From Salipaludibacillus sp047795645 (GTDB lineage: Bacteria; Bacillota; Bacilli; Bacillales; Salisediminibacteriaceae), in contig NZ_CP181045.1 in assembly GCF_047795645.1 (NCBI RefSeq), positions 4,154,001 to 4,218,000 of the forward strand: a stretch of DNA of 64,000 bases. Direction: 5' to 3'. Below the pieces are notes generated by a model. That model saw nothing but the letters and a program-made list of their open reading frames with translations, was not told where the DNA came from and did no database searches. Shown piece after piece: positions 60,491 to 64,000 of the stretch (position 1 is its first letter; every line of letters starts with the position of its first letter). The position numbers and the translations under genes are program-made.

Positions 60491-61051
60491 TTACTTGTCC
60501 AAATTTATTTCTTTCATTGTTGTTGCGTGATCAGCAATTAAATATTTTGATTGTCCTAGAAAAAGAGGTAATTGTAGCTTATCGAAGTTTGGTAAACCAT
60601 CCTCACCAAATTTTTCTTTGTCTTGGTGAAAACGTGTGATTTTTCCTACTAACCAATCGTGATCGCCGTAAGTTTTGCTATCAATCATTTCGCATTCGTA
60701 TGCTACATAGGCGTTTTCAAGTATAGGTGCCCCCGTTGTTTCTCCATCTTTCCATTTAGCGAACATACGCTCAAGTTTGTCTCCATCTTTTCCGGTCTTT
60801 TTTCCTGATAATTCGATAAAATGAGCATACTCAGCAGGAACAAAATTAATAGCGAACCGTTTGCTTTGTTGAATCAAATGGTGAGTAAATCGTTCTTTTG
60901 CAACGGCTACTCCATAGATAGGCGGATCATAAGACATATAAGAGTGCCATCCAGCGGCCATAATATTTTGCTGGTCACCGTTTTTCACTGTTACAAGCGC
61001 TACTAAACTTGGATAGCAATGAAGAATTGTTTTTGATGTGCTTTTTAACAT
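60491..61051 (-). CDS. flavin reductase-like FMN-binding split-barrel protein
   Basis: A 186-residue FMN-binding protein (flavin reductase/DIM6-NTAB domain). Core segments are AAGWHSYMSYDPPIYGVAVAKER, FAINFVP and GDHDWLVGKITRF. It may reduce flavin for a partner oxygenase, but no partner gene is adjacent. GAGGGGG precedes the ATG. Confidence 0.85.
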   Translation of the reverse strand: MLKSTSKTILHCYPSLVALVTVKNGDQQNIMAAGWHSYMSYDPPIYGVAVAKERFTHHLIQQSKRFAINFVPAEYAHFIELSGKKTGKDGDKLERMFAKWKDGETTGAPILENAYVAYECEMIDSKTYGDHDWLVGKITRFHQDKEKFGEDGLPNFDKLQLPLFLGQSKYLIADHATTMKEINLDK

Positions 61052-61220
61052 AAGTAAATTCCCCCTCGGTTATTCTTGCCAACTTTAATTATAATGAACA
61101 AAACGGAGAGGTGCATCTATTATTTAATACAGGAGGAAGAACTTGAGCACTTTGTGAGCAAGAAACGGAAAGATAGAGTGGAAGGTTCACAATTATGCGA
61201 TAATTCGATAGCAAACAGCA

Positions 61221-61252
61221 AAAAAACAGAGATGCAATAAAGCACCTCTGTT
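61221..61252 (-). terminator. intrinsic terminator of the GerMN lipoprotein gene
   Basis: AACAGAGATGC / GCACCTCTGTT, 11 bp with one wobble; minus-strand tail TTTTTTGCTG. Confidence 0.85.
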
Positions 61253-61264
61253 CAATAAAGAGAA

Positions 61265-61996
61265 CTATTCGAACCACTGATAATCTTCAGGGTTTTCTGC
61301 TTGAATTGGCTCAGAAATATCCATGTGGCCTAGGAAGTTTGGTACTTCTTCATCACCAATGAGAATTTTTGTTTGATCATACCCGAATTGTTCCATCATC
61401 AATGCTACTTGTTCCGTGAGCATTAATTCTCCACTAGAACCAAGATTGGCTTCTAAGAGTTCATCTGAAAAAGAAACGTATGCTACGTTGTCTTGAAACT
61501 CTATTGAATCTACACGTGCATTTTCAGGTATGAGCGCATGGAGTTCATCATGAGTTGGACCGGCTATTAACAAGTTCATTGCTTCCATCGCACCAGCTTC
61601 ATCGGAGGAAACAGAAACATCACTTGCTACACGGTACATTTCCAAACCTTGATCGTCTGGAAAATAAAGCGTTACGGAATCAATCATGTCGACGTCATCA
61701 GTTGTATTCATTTCTTCGTTAGCAGCCTCCTCCGTCTCATTCTCATTAGTATTTTCGTTAGCATTTTCATTTAGGTCGTTATTTAAAGATTCGTCTTGTT
61801 CGTTTCCTTCAGAGTTATTGTTATTTACCTCATTGTTTTCATTATCAACGTTATTTTCGTTCGATGTTTCTTCTTCATTTGAATTTGCTCCGCCTGCATT
61901 GTTTTCTGCCTCATCATTATTTGTGTCTGATTGACCACACGCCGCTAAAGTGAGAGTTAATCCAAGGGCAAGAAAGATTCCTGTAATTTTTTTCAT
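61265..61996 (-). CDS. GerMN-domain lipoprotein
   Basis: A 243-residue lipoprotein. The signal ends at LAAC (Cys20), followed by an ~80-residue Asn/Glu/Asp-rich linker (25-105), then a GerMN domain (~110-240, VTLYFPDDQGLEMYRVASDV, LIAGPTHDELHALIPENARV). GerMN domains occur in spore-germination GerM and in vegetative surface proteins. GAAGGAAGGG precedes the ATG. Confidence 0.85.
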   Translation of the reverse strand: MKKITGIFLALGLTLTLAACGQSDTNNDEAENNAGGANSNEEETSNENNVDNENNEVNNNNSEGNEQDESLNNDLNENANENTNENETEEAANEEMNTTDDVDMIDSVTLYFPDDQGLEMYRVASDVSVSSDEAGAMEAMNLLIAGPTHDELHALIPENARVDSIEFQDNVAYVSFSDELLEANLGSSGELMLTEQVALMMEQFGYDQTKILIGDEEVPNFLGHMDISEPIQAENPEDYQWFE

Positions 61997-62359
61997 TCGT
62001 AAATCCCTTCCTTCTTTAAATTATCAATCTTGTTCTACTGTGATAGTCGTTAATTATTTAAGAAAGTTACAAATTGATTTCATGTTCTTATAAACTCAAG
62101 GGTTAAATAACTTCCAATTAATATTAACTACAAAGTCTACAGTTTTTCTACACCAAACACTTATAATAAATATCTAGCACTTTTCTAGTATAAACGCCAA
62201 TTTATAATTTAAACAAGCTATCAATTGAGACAATGATGTAAAATGTACATAAGCCTCATCGGGTAATAGGTTGTACTAGTCATTATTTCACTAAGCTGAT
62301 GATGAAAGAATATGATAAAGTAGGGTGACAAATAGATTTGATATTTAGGGGAGAGACGT
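61997..62359. other. divergent intergenic region, no gene seen
   Basis: 363 bp, AT-rich, between the GerMN gene and the channel-like gene. No repeat, riboswitch or small ORF with SD was recognised. Confidence 0.5.
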
Positions 62360-62995
62360 ATGACAAAAGCCTTAGAAAATAAGAGTATTATTGAAATTAT
62401 ATATGAAGGGCTGATGGTCGTACTAGCTTTTGTTTCAGTAGCGACGATTTGGTATCAAACCCGGTATGATTCGGTGATTATATGGGGGACATGGTCGATC
62501 TTCTTCGTTGATTTCATATTTAGAATCTATCATGCAGAGAATAAATGGGACTTCATTAAAAGTAATCCGTTTATTGTTATTGCTGTGATTCCTTTAGATG
62601 CGATCTTTCAAATGGCCAGAATTGCAAGGATCTTACATTTTATGAGATTGAAAGTTATTACAAAATACTATACCAAACCAGTGATTGAAAAAATTCGCAA
62701 GCAACGATTTTCTTATGTAGTTCCTGGAGTATTTTTTCTTGTATTTGTGAGTATTATTCCATTATATTTTTTCGAGCCGCGTATTGATACGTATTTTGAT
62801 GCGTTCATAGGAGGTGTGGCTTCACTTGTATTCTTTGGATATTCGACAATTAATCCACAAACGACGGTAGGAACAGTTATTATTACAATGCTGACGATCT
62901 TTGGTGTGATAATGCATGGTGTGATACTGAATTACCTTTTTAATATCATTGGATCTTTAAATGTTGTTCAAAAATGGCTGGAGAAAGCAAAGTAA
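62360..62995 (+). CDS. ion-channel-like membrane protein with voltage-sensor-type S4
   Basis: A 211-residue protein. Four N-terminal helices resemble a voltage-sensor domain: S4 reads MARIARILHFMRLKVITKYY, with basic residues spaced three or four apart, and acidic counter-charges lie in FFVDFIFRIYHAENKWDF. Two further helices (~115-135 and ~175-200) flank a short re-entrant segment where the K+ filter should be, but it reads LVFFGYSTINPQTTVG instead of TVGYGD. It is therefore probably not a normal K+ channel. GGGGAGAG precedes the ATG. Confidence 0.7.
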   Translation: MTKALENKSIIEIIYEGLMVVLAFVSVATIWYQTRYDSVIIWGTWSIFFVDFIFRIYHAENKWDFIKSNPFIVIAVIPLDAIFQMARIARILHFMRLKVITKYYTKPVIEKIRKQRFSYVVPGVFFLVFVSIIPLYFFEPRIDTYFDAFIGGVASLVFFGYSTINPQTTVGTVIITMLTIFGVIMHGVILNYLFNIIGSLNVVQKWLEKAK

Positions 62996-63099
62996 ATAAA
63001 GAAACCTGAATTATCGCTAAATAAAGATACTTGGAAAACAATTAATTATGAAAATTTGAGCATTCTTGTTCGTTTCTGTCTTAGGGGCGTATCTATAAC

Positions 63100-63147
63100 G
63101 AAGGTTTAATATTAACTTCTGCTGGTTTCAGCTAATATTAAATCTTC
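63100..63147. terminator. long hairpin downstream of the channel-like gene
   Basis: GAAGGTTTAATATTA / TAATATTAAATCTTC, 15 bp with one wobble, inner GCTG / CAGC. Confidence 0.6.
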
Positions 63148-63152
63148 ATAAT

Positions 63153-63187
63153 AAAAAGCAGTGAATTAGTAATTACTCTGCTTTTTT
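63153..63187. terminator. intrinsic terminator (plus, possibly bidirectional)
   Basis: AAAAAGCAG / CTGCTTTTTT with further AATT pairing inside, followed by T6. It separates the convergent channel-like and LURP-one-like genes. Confidence 0.8.
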
Positions 63188-63245
63188 GAGCTGGTATTAA
63201 TTTCTAAAGGAAACCCGTTAGCATTCTATCTTATACATCCTTAGT

Positions 63246-63743
63246 CTAAGATGTTGCTGTTGATGAAGAAGAGGCTTCGTCAGCCTTCACACAATCAATT
63301 GCCACAACGAACGCAATAATGACGTACTCCATCTCCTCATTTAATATATCAACTTTGTAGCTATCGCCCCAAGTGAACCACTCCTTGGTCACTTTACCTA
63401 TAACTTCGCCTTGTTTTAAGACCTGGAAATCCATATCCCACCAGTTACCATGTACCTCAATGTCTGCAGCTTCAATCGTATAGCGTGCTTTAAAGAAAGA
63501 AAACTCCTTTTTGATGGTTAACAGCTCTCGACCATTTACCTCAACAAAAAACTTCGGCAAAAAGCTAAAGACCTTTTTCGTAACAAGCGCGACTTCATCT
63601 CTTGTTGTATTCATGATGGAGAACGTCTTTGGAATTTTCAAAAAACTCCCTTCAACGTAATAAACATCATTCTCCTGCTGATCTTTAATCGTAAATTTTT
63701 CACTTAAACTAAACACCTTCTGCTTTATATACAGTTGCTTCAT
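63246..63743 (-). CDS. LURP-one-related (YxjI-like) protein
   Basis: A 165-residue protein of the LURP-one/Tubby-like fold: MKQLYIKQKVFSLSEKFTIKDQ, YYVEGSFLKIPKTFSI, GKVTKEWFTWGDSYKVDI. The bacterial function is unknown, and membrane lipid binding has been proposed. The ATG at 63743 has CGGAGGAGGG upstream; the longer frame would overlap the next gene. It ends with an Ser/Thr-rich tail. Confidence 0.85.
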   Translation of the reverse strand: MKQLYIKQKVFSLSEKFTIKDQQENDVYYVEGSFLKIPKTFSIMNTTRDEVALVTKKVFSFLPKFFVEVNGRELLTIKKEFSFFKARYTIEAADIEVHGNWWDMDFQVLKQGEVIGKVTKEWFTWGDSYKVDILNEEMEYVIIAFVVAIDCVKADEASSSSTATS

Positions 63744-63853
63744 ATTTACCCTCCTCCGATTTTGGATACTACAAAAGCAATATGATTTCTCCATCACAAC
63801 CTTGGAAATTTTGGTATCCTTCAGAAAGTATTTTCTAACCCATGAAATCATTT

Positions 63854-64000
63854 TTAAACAGTCATTTTCCAACTTGATCGTGCCAACCAATTTTCCTGTT
63901 CCTTGAAATTGGGGCTCATCTTCCCAACAAGACGCCAGAAGGACCGATCGTGATTAAGATGGACCATATGGCACATTTCATGAACGACCACATAGTGAAT
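63854..64000 (-). CDS. YgjP-like (DUF45) metallopeptidase, C-terminal part only
   Basis: The frame is open to the window edge; 48 residues plus TAA are present. The zinc motif HEMCHMVHLNH (HExxH plus third His) followed by FWRLVGKMSPNFKEQENWL is the C-terminal signature of the YgjP/M48-like DUF45 family. The N-terminal part and start lie outside the window. The stop lies 111 bp before the LURP-one-like start on the same strand. Confidence 0.85.
   Translation of the reverse strand: MHYVVVHEMCHMVHLNHDRSFWRLVGKMSPNFKEQENWLARSSWKMTV

Noticed and set aside
63744..63890. N-terminal extension of the LURP-one-like protein
   Set aside because: It overlaps the metallopeptidase reading frame and has no SD, while the ATG at 63743 has an excellent one.

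Overview
The window reads as a chromosomal segment of a low-GC Gram-positive endospore-former of the family Bacillaceae. The evidence is the AAGGAGG-type ribosome binding sites, the many intrinsic terminators, and homologues of Bacillus-typical genes (yclNOPQ-like siderophore uptake, lmrAB-like efflux, ykoGHIJ-like two-component/PepSY operon, csaA, ytvA-like LOV-STAS, GerMN lipoprotein, M-box-controlled mgtE). Acidic, Asn/Glu-rich lipoprotein linkers and a BCCT betaine carrier with a long charged tail fit a halotolerant or alkaliphilic species, but that is inference. No phage, IS element, rRNA, tRNA or CRISPR array was seen.

Layout. 1-6.2 kb: end of an EamA permease, an amino-acid ABC pair without its ATPase, and a TetR/RND efflux pair. 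6.4-12.4 kb: a chemoreceptor, then a two-component system with two PepSY proteins. 12.5-16.5 kb: Fur-boxed catecholate siderophore ABC operon. 16.7-21.3 kb: uppP, mgtE with an M-box leader, murB, and an arsR-arsD pair. 21.3-29.7 kb: c-di-GMP GGDEF/EAL protein, ferritin-like protein, MntP-like exporter, lmrAB-like efflux, azoreductase, a 1.1-kb array of 52-bp repeats, and a YdjM-like protein. 30-35 kb: galK-galE-galT-ROK operon with paired operators. 35-44.5 kb: LOV-STAS photoreceptor, small proteins, YczE-like protein, a non-coding RNA-like locus, Dps, AraC-GyrI regulator, methyltransferase, UspA/SulP pair, cold-shock protein. 44.6-50.9 kb: an MCP-STAS-(GAF-LOV-PAS-PP2C)-HATPase operon next to a second chemoreceptor. 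51-64 kb: c-di-GMP riboswitch with a Jag-N/FapA protein, a FluC pair, BCCT carrier, CsaA, NarK-like MFS, flavin reductase, GerMN lipoprotein, ion-channel-like protein, LURP-one-like protein, and the tail of a YgjP-like metallopeptidase.

The most interesting systems are: (1) the mgtE leader, which combines an M-box aptamer and terminator with an unannotated 36-codon ORF starting MDSVPDPS and three short segments able to pair in mutually exclusive ways; (2) the LOV-phosphatase partner-switching operon transcribed with a chemoreceptor lacking a ligand domain; (3) the 52-bp hairpin array; (4) a perfect TTGACA-17-TATAAT promoter driving a region with no gene; and (5) an octapeptide-repeat tail on the BCCT carrier. 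All calls were made by eye; no database search or folding was run.
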